A DNA stretch of 64,000 nucleotides from Lysobacter sp. ISL-50 (GCF_018612875.1 NZ_JAGGRI010000018.1:62001-126000), one strand, 5' to 3'. Shown: positions 25,874 to 34,654, numbered from the stretch's first letter. Notes: generated by a model from the sequence alone, not told the origin. Numbers and translations are program-made.

Positions 25874-26944
25874 ATGACCGCACCGATCAATTTCAGCGCC
25901 GAATCGCTGGCGCAAGAAGCGGCGGCCGCGCAGCACAAACTGCGCGCCGGCCTGGACACGCTGCGCGAGGTCGGCGACATCGATTACGGCGCGACCGCGC
26001 GCGAAGAAGTCTGGCGCGACGGCAAGGTCGTGCTGTACCGCTTCCGCGGCGACAAGGCTCCGATCGCGAAGGTGCCGCTGCTGATCGCCTACGCGCTGGT
26101 CAACCGCCCGTACATGGTCGATCTGCAGACGGACAAATCCATCGTGCGCGGCCTGCTCGAACGCGGCCAGGACGTGTACATCCTCGACTGGGGTTATCCG
26201 GACCGTTCCGATCGCTATCTGGAACTGGAGGATTACATCCAGCGTTTCCTCGGCGGCGCGGTCGATCATCTGCGCCGCGAATACCGCATGGATTCGGTCA
26301 ACCTGCTGGGCATCTGCCAGGGCGGTGCGTTCTCGCTGTGCTACTCGGCGTTGAATCCGGGCAAGGTGCGCAACCTGATCACCATGGTCACGCCGGTGGA
26401 TTTCCACACCAGCGACAACATGCTGTCGAACTGGACGCGCGGGCTGGACATCGACCAATTCGTGGACACGCTGGGCAACGTTCCGGCCGATGTCATGAAC
26501 TGGTGCTACCTCACGCTCAAGCCGTGGCGCTTGTTCGTGCAGAAGTACGTGGGCCTGATCGACATCCTCGACGACAAGCGCGCGCTGGAAGATTTCCTGC
26601 GCATGGAAAAGTGGATCTTCGATTCGCCCGATCAGGCCGGCGAGGCCTTCCGCCAGTTCATCAAGCAGTTCTACCAGGGCAACGGCTTCGTCAACGGCGG
26701 CATCGATATCGGCGGGCGCGCGGTGGACCTGGGCTACGTGCAGATGCCGGTGTTGAACATCTACGCCGAGCAGGACCATCTGGTGCCGCCGGCGGCGTCG
26801 AAGGCGCTGGCCGATCTGGTCGGCACGCAGGACTACAGCGAACTGTCGTTCAAGGGCGGACACATCGGCATCTACGTTTCCGGCCGCGCCCAGCGCGAAG
26901 TGCCCGGCGCGATTCACGACTGGCTGAGCGAGCGCTCGCGCTGA
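25874..26944 (+). CDS. phaC: class III PHA synthase subunit PhaC
   Basis: 356 residues, the usual class III length. It polymerises 3-hydroxyacyl-CoA. The nucleophile lies in the lipase-like box GICQGG (Cys148), with Asp301 (EQDHLVPP) and His330 (KGGHIGIYVSG). These positions match the class III catalytic triad Cys149/Asp302/His331 to within one residue. Other landmarks are VYILDWGYPDRSDRYLELED and NMLSNWTRGLDIDQF. It starts 1 base after phaE and is surely translated from the same message. A palindromic repeat follows the stop. Confidence 0.96.
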   Translation: MTAPINFSAESLAQEAAAAQHKLRAGLDTLREVGDIDYGATAREEVWRDGKVVLYRFRGDKAPIAKVPLLIAYALVNRPYMVDLQTDKSIVRGLLERGQDVYILDWGYPDRSDRYLELEDYIQRFLGGAVDHLRREYRMDSVNLLGICQGGAFSLCYSALNPGKVRNLITMVTPVDFHTSDNMLSNWTRGLDIDQFVDTLGNVPADVMNWCYLTLKPWRLFVQKYVGLIDILDDKRALEDFLRMEKWIFDSPDQAGEAFRQFIKQFYQGNGFVNGGIDIGGRAVDLGYVQMPVLNIYAEQDHLVPPAASKALADLVGTQDYSELSFKGGHIGIYVSGRAQREVPGAIHDWLSERSR

Positions 26945-26953
26945 GTCGCTTCT

Positions 26954-27090
26954 CCCTTGATCCCTTCTCCCGCAAGCGGCGACCGAAGGGAGTGCAGAGC
27001 TGAGAAGGTGGCCCGAAGGGCCGGATGAGGGCACGCGGCGGCCAGTGCCCTCACCCCAACCCCTCTCCCGCATAGCGGGAGAGGGGCTCA
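26954..27090. repeat. intergenic repeat with perfect hairpin
   Basis: Left part CGCTTCTCCCTTGATCCCTTC, middle AGAAGGTGGCCCGAAGGGCC, right part CCTCACCCCAACCCCTCTCC. It ends in a perfect 12-bp hairpin CCCCTCTCCCGC-ATA-GCGGGAGAGGGG (27060-27086). This sequence style recurs as a dispersed element in many proteobacterial genomes. It could end phaEC transcripts. Confidence 0.65.
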
Positions 27091-27203
27091 AAAGCGCAGT
27101 GGGTCGATAGCTGCCTGCTTCAGTGCAAGCCGCCCGATTAGGTCTCGATCCACCGATCCCGCCCGGGTTAGGCTGGACCCACCTTTGCCACTGGGAGCCC
27201 GGC

Positions 27204-27932
27204 ATGCGCCGCATCCTGACCGCGTTGCTGTTCACCGTATTGACGGCCTGCGCCGTCGCTCCGGGCAAGGATGCCGCCACTACCGCAAGCGCCGCCGTCG
27301 CGGCCGACCCGTCGCCGCCCGGCACCGCGCCGCGCGATTCGCGCGAATGGGAGCCGACGGTGCAGGCCTGGGAAGCGCAGGACGCGCGCGTGCGCCGCAT
27401 GCCCGGCGCGGTGGTCTTCGTCGGCAGTTCCTCGATCCGCCTGTGGGCCACGCTGAGCGAAGACTTCCCCGGCGTGATCACGAGCAACCGCGGCTACGGC
27501 AGCTCGCGCGTCTACGACTCGGTGTATTTCGCCGATCGCATCGTCAATGCCTACCAGCCGCGCGCGGTGGTGTTCTACGCCGGCGACAACGATCTCAACG
27601 AGGGCCGCACGCCGCGCCAGGTGCGCGACGATTTCGTCGCCTTCGTGCGCCGCGTCCAGGCCGGCACGCCGAAGGCGCGGATCGCCTTCGTCTCGATCAA
27701 GCCCAGCCCGTCACGCAGCGCCTTGCTGCCGCAGGTGCGACAGGCCAATTCGCTGATCCACGACTACATCCGCGGCGCCCGCGGCGTGGACTACCTGGAC
27801 GTGTTCACGCCGATGCTCGACCCCGCCGGCGAGCCGCGGCCGGAGCTGTTCGTGGCCGACCGCCTGCATATGAACGCCGAGGGATACGCGATCTGGACGC
27901 GGGTGGTCGGCGCCTGGCTGGACAAGCTCTAA
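27204..27932 (+). CDS. SGNH/GDSL-type hydrolase, predicted lipoprotein
   Basis: 242 residues. The N-terminus MRRILTALLFTVLTACAVAP has a lipobox (LTAC, Cys16), so it is likely anchored in the outer or inner membrane. The SGNH fold is seen in VVFVGSSSIRLW (block I Ser), NRGYGSSRVYDSVYF (block II Gly), YAGDNDLNEG (block III Asn) and DRLHMNAEGYAIW (block V Asp/His). It would hydrolyse an ester, possibly a lipid or acetylated sugar; the substrate is unknown. ATG at 27204 follows GGGAG. The next gene starts 7 bases after its stop. Confidence 0.85.
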   Translation: MRRILTALLFTVLTACAVAPGKDAATTASAAVAADPSPPGTAPRDSREWEPTVQAWEAQDARVRRMPGAVVFVGSSSIRLWATLSEDFPGVITSNRGYGSSRVYDSVYFADRIVNAYQPRAVVFYAGDNDLNEGRTPRQVRDDFVAFVRRVQAGTPKARIAFVSIKPSPSRSALLPQVRQANSLIHDYIRGARGVDYLDVFTPMLDPAGEPRPELFVADRLHMNAEGYAIWTRVVGAWLDKL

Positions 27933-27939
27933 TCGGCGC

Positions 27940-28356
27940 ATGACCGCGATTCGAAACATCCTGCCGCGCCGGCCGATCGCTTCGGCCTGGCTGGCGCTGA
28001 CCCTGCTGGCCGCGGGCGCGGCCCAGGCGGCGCCGTCGGCGGCGGCTGAACGCGAAATCCAGCAGCTGATGCAGGCGCTGGGGCAGTCGGGCTGCCAGTT
28101 CGAGCGCAACGGCAGTTGGTACGGCTCGGCCCAGGCACGGGAACACCTGCAGAAGAAGCTGGCCTACCTGCGCAAGCGCGACTTGGCCGACACCGCCGAG
28201 TTGTTCATCGAGCGCGGCGCCAGCCAGAGCAGCCTCAGCGGCAAGCCCTACCACGTGCGCTGCGGCAAGGGCCCGGCGATGACCGCGGCGTCCTGGCTGC
28301 AGGCCAAACTCGTTCAGTTGCGCGCCGCCGCGCGGGCGACGCCGCCATCACCGTGA
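27940..28356 (+). CDS. DUF5329 family secreted protein
   Basis: 138 residues. Signal peptide (SAWLALTLLAAGAAQA, cleavage before APSAA), then EREIQQLMQALGQSGCQFERNG, YGSAQAREHLQKKLAYLRKR and PYHVRCGKG, the DUF5329 (YfeK-like) pattern. The two Cys (SGCQF, VRCGK) probably form a disulfide. Function unknown; predicted periplasmic. It starts 7 bases after the SGNH hydrolase, probably one operon. Confidence 0.8.
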   Translation: MTAIRNILPRRPIASAWLALTLLAAGAAQAAPSAAAEREIQQLMQALGQSGCQFERNGSWYGSAQAREHLQKKLAYLRKRDLADTAELFIERGASQSSLSGKPYHVRCGKGPAMTAASWLQAKLVQLRAAARATPPSP

Positions 28357-28408
28357 CGCGATAAACTGGCGCCGACCCTCGCCGCCGAGCCGCCCGGAGA
28401 GCGCCACG

Positions 28409-28612
28409 ATGACCAGCGCCACGCGCCCGCTCTGCCGTTCGCGCCATGACCGCATGCTGGCCGGCGTGGCCGGCGGCATCGCCTTGCGCCTGCACTGGAA
28501 TCCAGTGCTGGTGCGCGCGGCCTTCGTGGTGCTGGCCCTGGCGACCTTCGTCCTGCCGGTGGCGCTGGCGTACCTGATCCTGTGGCTGCTGTTGCCGGAA
28601 GAGGGCTGCTGA
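28409..28612 (+). CDS. PspC-domain small membrane protein
   Basis: 67 residues. The PspC domain is recognisable from CRSRHDRMLAGVAGGIALRL followed by one hydrophobic segment (VVLALATFVLPVALAYLILW) and the end LLLPEE. Family members are inner-membrane proteins, some acting in phage-shock envelope stress; short stand-alone ones are uncharacterised. No other psp genes are present here, so no specific role can be given. ATG at 28409 follows CGGAGAG. Confidence 0.82.
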   Translation: MTSATRPLCRSRHDRMLAGVAGGIALRLHWNPVLVRAAFVVLALATFVLPVALAYLILWLLLPEEGC

Positions 28613-28624
28613 CTGAGCGCATGG

Positions 28625-29056
28625 TTGCGAATCGCCGCTGCGATCGTCGGCGCGGTGTGGACCTCGCCGGTCACCGCGCTCGGCCTGCTCGCCGGCTTGC
28701 TGGCGACGCCGTTCGGCGCGCGTCCGCGCTGGCGCGGCGACGACCTCGCCCTGGTGTTCCATCACTGGCCGTGGGGGCCGGGCGGGGCGATGACATTGGG
28801 CAATGTGATCCTGCACACCGGCGACGATCTGGATTCGCCTTGCCGCACCTACGCCCACGACGCCGGCCATCGCGAGGAACCGCCGATCCGCTTGGCCGAT
28901 CACGAACGCGCGCACGTCTATCAGTACATGGTGCTGGGTCTGCTGTTCCTGCCGCTGTATCTGGCTTGCGGCGGCATCAGCGTGCGCAACCGCTTCGAGC
29001 GCGCGGCCGATCGTTATGCGCAGACCGGGCGCGGCTGGTGGCCGTGGGCGAAGTGA
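28625..29056 (+). CDS. membrane protein with HExxH motif, unknown function
   Basis: 143 residues from a TTG at 28625, 12 bases after the PspC-type stop. Two hydrophobic segments (AAAIVGAVWTSPVTALGLLA at the N-terminus, YMVLGLLFLPLYLACG near residue 110) flank a soluble part. DHERAHVYQY contains HExxH (His-Glu-Arg-Ala-His), a zinc-protease-like motif; there is no obvious third ligand beyond RFERAADRYA (a Glu/Asp-containing helix about 28 residues later). I do not recognise the family by name. The start is uncertain: a CTG at 28613 is the only other in-frame candidate upstream. Confidence 0.65.
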   Translation: MRIAAAIVGAVWTSPVTALGLLAGLLATPFGARPRWRGDDLALVFHHWPWGPGGAMTLGNVILHTGDDLDSPCRTYAHDAGHREEPPIRLADHERAHVYQYMVLGLLFLPLYLACGGISVRNRFERAADRYAQTGRGWWPWAK

Positions 29057-29320
29057 TCGCCGGCTGAATCCGCCAACAGGCCGATTCAGCGATTCCGCGT
29101 ACGAATCCGATCACGAAATTTTGATCCTTGCCTAACGCCGGCGGCGCTATCCTGCACGCGTCGGAGAAAAACCAACGGACGCAAGTTCGATGCAATCGCT
29201 CCGACGACGGAAGGCCCGGACACCCGAAGAACATCTTCGAGGCCTGGGCCTTCTTATTTGTGTCCGTGCACCCGGCGACGGCGCATTGGAAGTGAAAACC
29301 CAGCCGAAACTCCTCTCGCC

Positions 29321-30133
29321 TCAACCGCGCCGCAACGGCAACTCCACCGCCGTTTCGCCGCCGGCCACGCCATTGGGGCCATAGCGCCGTTCGACGAAAC
29401 CGATGGAATCCTCGCCGATCAGCACGATGCTGCTGCAGCGCGTGCCGTAGCGTTCGCCGAGCACGAACGGCGGCGACAGCATGCGTTCCAGTTCCAGGCC
29501 GACGCCGGTATCGGGCAGGGCGGTGTCGGGCGCGACGGTGGTGTCGGCCATCGCCGCGAGCAGCATCGCCAGTCCCGCGTCGTTGCTGTTCGGCGGCTGT
29601 TTGTGATCGGCTTGTTGCGAGGCCGGCGATTCCAGCCACGCCGACAGCGCGCGCGTCGCCAGGCCGCTCTTGGGCCAGGGCGCGTCGAAGGCGCCGTTGG
29701 ACATCGCGTGCACGCCCGGTTCGACCGCATGCGCCTGGAAGTAGGGATGGTTGCTGCCGAACATCAATTCGCCGCCGTCCCACAGCAGCAGATTGAAACG
29801 GCCGAACCGCATCGCCTCGGGGCGCAGGCTCTGCAGATATTCCGACGCGGTCATGGCGCCGTGGATGAAGTCGCGCACCAGGGCACCGCGCGAACGTGGC
29901 GCGGCGTCGGGATTGAGTCCGTCGCGCACATTGGTCACCGCGGCCAGACGGCCGCGATCGGAAATCATCAGCCAACTGCCGCCTTGCAGCAGATCGCGGC
30001 CGCCGAAGGCGTGCGCGTCGTCGGGATCGGCCGCGGCCGGCGCGGTGGGGCGCTGATGGGTTTCGTCGCGGTTGGCGATCAGCGCCAGCCGGAAACGCGG
30101 ATGGTGTTGCCAGGCGAGAGCGATCAGACACAT
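29321..30133 (-). CDS. NRDE/TANGO2-family protein
   Basis: 270 residues. It begins MCLIALAWQHHPRFRLALIANRDE; the Cys at position 2 and the NRDE box define the family (Ntn-hydrolase-like, TANGO2 relatives). FGGRDLLQGGSWLMISDRGR and NLLLWDGGELMFGSN follow as expected. Bacterial function is not settled; human TANGO2 is linked to haem or lipid handling. ATG at 30133 is fixed by the required Met-Cys start. It stands alone on the minus strand. Confidence 0.9.
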   Translation of the reverse strand: MCLIALAWQHHPRFRLALIANRDETHQRPTAPAAADPDDAHAFGGRDLLQGGSWLMISDRGRLAAVTNVRDGLNPDAAPRSRGALVRDFIHGAMTASEYLQSLRPEAMRFGRFNLLLWDGGELMFGSNHPYFQAHAVEPGVHAMSNGAFDAPWPKSGLATRALSAWLESPASQQADHKQPPNSNDAGLAMLLAAMADTTVAPDTALPDTGVGLELERMLSPPFVLGERYGTRCSSIVLIGEDSIGFVERRYGPNGVAGGETAVELPLRRG

Positions 30134-30370
30134 GCGGCGATTCTAACCAACCCCGGCGAGGATGACGCGACGGCCGTCGCCGTCCGCAGCGTCCGCGCGA
30201 AGGCGGAAATTGTTCACAAGCCGCGCCGCCGCGCAACCGGCAGGCGGCGCAAATACGCCAGGACCAATGGCAGATGCAGCGTCGCGGCGCTGGCCATAAT
30301 CTGGCCACCGTCTCATCGGATGAGATCGCTCCACTGTCTGCTAGCCGGCGCAGATGGGGAGAGGTAAGCG

Positions 30371-30712
30371 ATGAATCGTGGTGCCAGGATGTTGCTGCAG
30401 CTGTTCGCGCCGGCGTTGGTCGTGGCCGCGGGCGGCATGGCGGCCGGTGCGTTATTGCTGCACAGCGGCGTCGCATCCGCCGATTTGGCGTCGGCGACGG
30501 ACGAATACGCGCGGATCGCGCGATGGCTGCAATTCGGCAGCGCCGGTGCCGGCGTAATGATGACGATGTACTCGTTGTGGCGTTTATGGCGATGGGAACG
30601 CGGCATGGAGCCGCAATGTCCCTGCGGCGGCCTGTTGTCGCGACCCGTCAGCGGTCGCGGCGGTCGCGCTCGCCGCTGCCTGGGCTGCAGGCGACCTCAC
30701 CCGGAGAACTGA
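30371..30712 (+). CDS. small membrane protein with C-terminal cysteine cluster, unknown function
   Basis: 113 residues. Two hydrophobic segments (LLQLFAPALVVAAGGMAAGA, and one around residues 55-70) are followed by a basic tail holding four Cys as CPCGG...CLGC, which could bind zinc. I recognise no family. ATG at 30371 follows GAGAGG at good spacing. The gene stands between two minus-strand genes. Real coding is likely but not proven. Confidence 0.55.
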   Translation: MNRGARMLLQLFAPALVVAAGGMAAGALLLHSGVASADLASATDEYARIARWLQFGSAGAGVMMTMYSLWRLWRWERGMEPQCPCGGLLSRPVSGRGGRARRCLGCRRPHPEN

Positions 30713-30714
30713 TC

Positions 30715-30888
30715 ATGCTCGCAACCGCCGCCGCCATCCGCTGCATCGTCGCCACATGGCCGGCCGTGACGCGTGGCGCTCCGTCGGAGCGCGCATGGCG
30801 GGACGAGGCGGGCGAGGGCGATGAGAAGACGGGCCATGCGGCGCCGGCCGCTTATCCCGATGGCGAAGATGGGGAAGAGTCGCACTGA
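30715..30888 (+). CDS. possible small protein, unknown
   Basis: 57 codons from ATG at 30715, with GGAG 8 bases upstream, starting 2 bases after the preceding stop. The product is hydrophobic at first and then acidic (DEAGEGDEK, PDGEDGEESH). No homology is recognised; coupling and the ribosome site are the only support. Confidence 0.25.
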   Translation: MLATAAAIRCIVATWPAVTRGAPSERAWRDEAGEGDEKTGHAAPAAYPDGEDGEESH

Positions 30889-30940
30889 GCTGTCGTGTAT
30901 GCGGCCGAATAACCTCACACGACACGTATCCAGCCCGAAA

Positions 30941-30973
30941 ACGAAAAAGCCCGTTTCCACATGGGCTTTTCGT
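30941..30973. terminator. bidirectional hairpin terminator
   Basis: ACGAAAAAGCCC / GGGCTTTTCGT (one A bulge) with a 10-base loop. A-run and T-run flank the stem, so it can serve both the plus-strand genes ending at 30888 and the minus-strand gene ending at 31054. Confidence 0.6.
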
Positions 30974-31053
30974 CTCCACACGCGCAAGACCGCGATGTGT
31001 TGCGGAAGGGGCCACTGCCGGCCACGCGCCGCCCACGGTGTAGGTTTGAACAC

Positions 31054-31662
31054 CTATTTGGCCGCCGCCCTGAACCTTGCCAGCTCCGCCTCCAGTTCGG
31101 CGATACGCGTGTCTTTATCCTGCAACGCCGCCAGCACGTCCTCGGCTTCGAAGCGTGGCGGGATGTGCTGGGGGCAATTGGCATCCCAGGCTTTGACGGT
31201 GAACCGTAGCACCTGTTCGGGACGCGCCTGGTAGCCCGGCGGCATCAGTTGCGCCAGCAAATCAGCGGTGGTTGCGACCATGTGCGCCTCGCCCCATATC
31301 TTTACCCGCTTGCGTTGGCGGTAGTCGATCAGGAACAGATGCGCTTTCGGGTTTTCTTGCAGGTTCCCGGTACTGATGAATTGCCGGTTGCCGGAAAAAT
31401 CGACGAAGGCCAGCGTGTGCTCGTCGAGCACGCGCAGGAAGCCGGGCGGCCCGCCCCGGTGCTGGATATAGGGCTGACCGTCGCGGTTGACCGTAGCCAG
31501 GAAAACGCTGCGTTGTGCCTCGACGAAGGCCTTCAGCTCCGCGGTGATGGCCGTTTGCCACGAGCCGGCCTGTTCCATGTGGCCATAGGCGCGGCGCGAT
31601 CCTTTGCGTGCCTGGATGGCTTTCACCGTCGCAGTAAAGGCGATATCGCTGGCGTAATGCAT
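31054..31662 (-). CDS. pyridoxamine 5'-phosphate oxidase-like flavin protein
   Basis: 202 residues. The PNPOx-like split barrel is seen in FLATVNRDGQPYIQHRGGPPG, LAFVDFSGNRQFISTGNLQE, HLFLIDYRQRKRVKIWG. The N-terminal MHYASDIAFTATVKAIQARKGSR is typical of the stand-alone, probably FMN-binding, subgroup found beside stress or oxidation genes; it is not PdxH. A C-terminal coiled coil (LQDKDTRIAELEAELARF) is present. It is the last gene of a minus-strand set with a broken DUF1348 gene and an AhpD-like gene, under the divergent LysR gene at 32609 (inferred). Confidence 0.87.
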   Translation of the reverse strand: MHYASDIAFTATVKAIQARKGSRRAYGHMEQAGSWQTAITAELKAFVEAQRSVFLATVNRDGQPYIQHRGGPPGFLRVLDEHTLAFVDFSGNRQFISTGNLQENPKAHLFLIDYRQRKRVKIWGEAHMVATTADLLAQLMPPGYQARPEQVLRFTVKAWDANCPQHIPPRFEAEDVLAALQDKDTRIAELEAELARFRAAAK

Positions 31663-31766
31663 GGCTATGGCCTCACAGCCCGAGTGTGCTCAGGGACGGA
31701 TGTTCGTCAGGGCGGCGGCCTTGCGGCCAGTGGAAGCGTCGCTCGTCCTCGCCGATCGCGAGATCG

Positions 31767-31870
31767 TCAGCGCAACGCGCGCAGGATCGCGCGAGTTCCA
31801 GGCGTGTTCGGCGGCGGACTTTCTGCGTCGCGGATTCGAGCGTGAACGCAGGCAGCGGTGGGCGGCTCAT
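31767..31870 (-). pseudogene. DUF1348 (NTF2-like) gene remnant, frameshifted and truncated
   Basis: ATG at 31870 with GGGAGA upstream gives [19 protein letters not shown], the N-terminus of DUF1348 proteins. After that the homologous text continues one frame away as [15 protein letters not shown], and then all resemblance stops. A normal member is about 150 residues. So one indel plus loss of roughly three quarters of the gene left a remnant between the AhpD-like and PNPOx-like genes. The shifted frame would run to a stop at 31673 and give a meaningless 66-residue product. Confidence 0.72.
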
Positions 31871-31938
31871 GATCGTTATCGTCTCCCTGCAGGGCGATGC
31901 ACCGACGGCGCGACAGGCGCCGTCGGTGTGGTTGAGGC

Positions 31939-32490
31939 TCACGCCGCCTGGCGTGCGCCGATCACCGGAAAATCGATTTCGGTTTGCGCGACTTCATTGA
32001 TGTAGTTGGTCCAGGTGTTCAGCGCGACATGCTGGACGATCTCGACGACCTGCGCATCGCTGTAGCCGGCGGCCTTGACCGCGGCCACATCCTCGCCGCT
32101 GACGTGACCGCGCCGTTTGGCAACCCGGGCGGCGAAGCGCACGGCCGCGTCGGCGAACGGATCGTTGGACGCGCCGTTGCGGTTGGCGGTCATCTCGGCG
32201 TCGTCGAGCTTGGCCACGTGCTTGCCGAGGTAGGTGTGCGCCGACAGGCAATAGCTGCAGCCGTTGATTTCGGCGACGACCAGGGCGATACGCTCGCCGG
32301 TGGCGGCGGGCAGCGTGCCCTTGGCCAGAGCGGAGTTCATGCCGAGATAGCCTTCGAGCGCGGCCGGGCTGTTGGATACCAGGCGGAACAGGTTCGGCAC
32401 CGAGCCGAGCTGTTGCTTCACCGCCTGCAGCAAAGGTTGGGCGGCGGCAGGGGCGGACTCGATCGTGGCGGGGGTCGGAAGACGGGACAT
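31939..32490 (-). CDS. carboxymuconolactone decarboxylase/AhpD-like protein
   Basis: 183 residues. The AhpD-like redox core [20 protein letters not shown] carries CxxC with the following His; the N-terminal region has [18 protein letters not shown], typical of peroxidase-related CMD-family members. It probably reduces peroxides or a partner through the Cys pair; no aromatic pathway genes are next to it. ATG at 32490 follows AGGAGA. It is divergent from the LysR gene (118 bp between starts), which likely controls it. Confidence 0.88.
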   Translation of the reverse strand: MSRLPTPATIESAPAAAQPLLQAVKQQLGSVPNLFRLVSNSPAALEGYLGMNSALAKGTLPAATGERIALVVAEINGCSYCLSAHTYLGKHVAKLDDAEMTANRNGASNDPFADAAVRFAARVAKRRGHVSGEDVAAVKAAGYSDAQVVEIVQHVALNTWTNYINEVAQTEIDFPVIGARQAA

Positions 32491-32608
32491 CGCAATTCTC
32501 CTGGGGTTTGTCCGGGCCGGTTCAGGCCGGTGGAGAAAGCCTAGATACTTCCGATTGACGCAACTAGACGATAAATTCGAGAAATATCCTTCTGGAATCT
32601 GGAAGAAA

Positions 32609-33523
32609 ATGGATCGCATCGAAGCGATGATGGTGTTCCGGGCGGTAGTCGACACCGGCAGCCTCTCGGCGGCGAGCCGGCAACTGCACATGCCGCTGGC
32701 CACCGTGAGCCGGAAGCTGTCCGACCTCGAGGCGCACCTGAAGGCGCGATTGCTGCAGCGCTCGACGCGCAAGCTCGTGCTCACCGATGCCGGCGCGGCT
32801 TACCTCGTCGCGTGCCGGCGCATCCTTGACGATGTCGAGGAAGCCGAGCGCAGCGCCGCCGGCGAATTCAGCGCACCCAAGGGCGATCTGGTGATCACCG
32901 CACCGATCGCATTCGGCCGATTGCACGTCGTGCCGATCGCCGCCGAGTTCCTCAAGGCCTATCCGGAGGTGGACGTGCGGCTGGTGCTGGGCGACCGCAT
33001 GTTCAATCTTCTGGACGAACATGTAGATCTCGCGATCCGCATCGGCGAACTGCCCGACAGCACGCTGGTGGCCTCGCGCGTGGGCGCGACCCGCCACGTG
33101 GTGAGCGGCAGCCCGGCTTATCTGGACCAGCGTGGTCGCCCGCGGCAACTGACCGACTTGTCCGGCCACGATCTCATCACTTTCGACCATCTGACGGGGC
33201 CGGGGGCGTGGAAATTCCGCGTGGGGTCGTCCGAAGCCTCGGTCCCCGTGCGTGCGCGTCTGACCGTCAATACCGCCGACGCGGCGATCGCGGCGGCCAT
33301 CGCCGGCGCCGGCCTGACGCGGACCCTGTGCTATCAGCTCGGCGAGCACGTGCGATGCAAAACGCTGGAGCTCGTCCTCCCGGAGTTCGAGCCGGCGCCT
33401 TGGCCGATCAGTCTTGTATACGCGCGGCAAGGCCGGTTGCCGCTGAAGGTGCGCGCATTCCTGGACTTCGTGACGCCGCGCTTGCGGGCGCGGCTGGCGG
33501 ACACACCCCCGGGGGAAAAATAA
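32609..33523 (+). CDS. LysR-family transcriptional regulator
   Basis: 304 residues. Winged helix at 1-60 (MDRIEAMMVFRAVVDTGSLS, ATVSRKLSDLEAHLKARLLQ, STRKLVLTDAG), then the periplasmic-binding-like effector domain (GDLVITAPIAFGRLHVVPI, DLAIRIGELPDSTLVASRVG). This is the CrgA/DsdC-like subgroup with 'LxARLLQRSTRKL'. ATG at 32609 follows GGAAGA. Divergent from the AhpD-like gene, the usual layout for a LysR regulator and its target. Confidence 0.93.
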   Translation: MDRIEAMMVFRAVVDTGSLSAASRQLHMPLATVSRKLSDLEAHLKARLLQRSTRKLVLTDAGAAYLVACRRILDDVEEAERSAAGEFSAPKGDLVITAPIAFGRLHVVPIAAEFLKAYPEVDVRLVLGDRMFNLLDEHVDLAIRIGELPDSTLVASRVGATRHVVSGSPAYLDQRGRPRQLTDLSGHDLITFDHLTGPGAWKFRVGSSEASVPVRARLTVNTADAAIAAAIAGAGLTRTLCYQLGEHVRCKTLELVLPEFEPAPWPISLVYARQGRLPLKVRAFLDFVTPRLRARLADTPPGEK

Positions 33524-33814
33524 GGTGATTGCGCGGCGTCACGGAGCTCCCGGCATGGGTCCGGTCCGGAGCATCCCAATACGGCTGCCGTCATGCCGAG
33601 CCTATGGCGGCCACCGGCAATTCGCCCGTATCTTTGTTGAGGATTTCCGCTGCCCTCGACGGGCCGTTATGCCCGAACAGTTTCCACTTTGGGTCGAAAG
33701 CGCGGACATTAACGCCGGTTTGTCGTCCTGCCCGTTATCGGTCAACTCCCGCTTTCCGAATCGCGCTGCGCGATAGTGTCGGCATAACCCACTGCTGCCC
33801 GCGACGCCGTGCCT

Positions 33815-34654
33815 TCACTGGAATGCCAGCGTAAGGACGCGCAAGGCATCGCGCGTTCGCCGGTCGCTGAGGTTGCTGTAGAGCATCACGTCCTGCGAGC
33901 GAATCGGCGGCAGCGACAGGAGTGCGCTGACGTCTACCGCGCCCGGCGGCGCCGCGCGCCGCGCCAGCACCGCCACCGCGAGGCCGGCGACCGCGGCGGC
34001 GCCCAGGATCGCGGCGCCCTTGCCGAGGAAGACTTCGCGCCATTGAATGCCGGCCCGGTCGAGCGCGCGCACCGCTTCGACGCGGATGCGGCACGACTCG
34101 CCTTGCGTCGCCAGCGGCAACGGCTGGCCGGCGCGCGGCTGCCAGCCGGCCGCGGCGAACCATGAAAAGGTTTCCGCGAACACGGCCTTGCCGCGTTTGC
34201 CGCGATCCTCGGGGCGCAGCACCAGCACGGCGTCGAGCTCCCCCCGTTCCTGGCTTTGCAAGAGTTCGTTGGTGCTGGCGATGCGCATCTCGACCAGCAG
34301 GTTCGGATCGTGGTCCCGCATCCGCCGCAACAGAAACGGCAGTTCGCTGCCGACCAGCAACTGGTTGATGCCGATCGCCAACCGGCGCTGTTCGGTCTCG
34401 AAGGCTGCGGCCGCGCGGTCGTGGGACGACACCAGTTCGCGCGCCACGCCGAGAAAGGCCAATCCCTCGGCCGACAGGCGAACATGCCGCGGCGTGCGTT
34501 CCAGCAGGCGGCGGCCGAGTTGTTCTTCCAGGCGCCGCAGCTTGATGCTGATCGCGGACTGGGTGGTGCCCAGCACGTCGGCGGCGCGGGTGAAGCTGCG
34601 CAAGTCGGCGGCCAGCAGGAACGCCCTGACCGCATCCACGTCCATGGCTTTCAT
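33815..34654 (-). CDS. LysR-family transcriptional regulator
   Basis: 279 residues. Helix-turn-helix at 8-60: VRAFLLAADLRSFTRAADVL, TQSAISIKLRRLEEQLGRRL, TPRHVRLSAEG. The effector domain (RLAIGINQLLVGSELPFLLR, WFAAAGWQPRAG) is shorter than usual at its C-terminus. ATG at 34654 (MKAMDVDAV) is favoured; ATG at 34645 is equally possible. It is divergent from the lipocalin-like gene at 34765 (110 bp), which with the following isomerase gene is the probable target. Confidence 0.9.
   Translation of the reverse strand: MKAMDVDAVRAFLLAADLRSFTRAADVLGTTQSAISIKLRRLEEQLGRRLLERTPRHVRLSAEGLAFLGVARELVSSHDRAAAAFETEQRRLAIGINQLLVGSELPFLLRRMRDHDPNLLVEMRIASTNELLQSQERGELDAVLVLRPEDRGKRGKAVFAETFSWFAAAGWQPRAGQPLPLATQGESCRIRVEAVRALDRAGIQWREVFLGKGAAILGAAAVAGLAVAVLARRAAPPGAVDVSALLSLPPIRSQDVMLYSNLSDRRTRDALRVLTLAFQ

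Noticed and set aside
32490-32784. N-terminal extension of the AhpD-like protein
   Set aside because: It overlaps the divergent LysR coding sequence and promoter; ATG at 32490 has AGGAGA and gives the family N-terminus.
33524-33814. Possible gene between the two LysR genes
   Set aside because: Short frames without ribosome site or family resemblance; treated as intergenic DNA.
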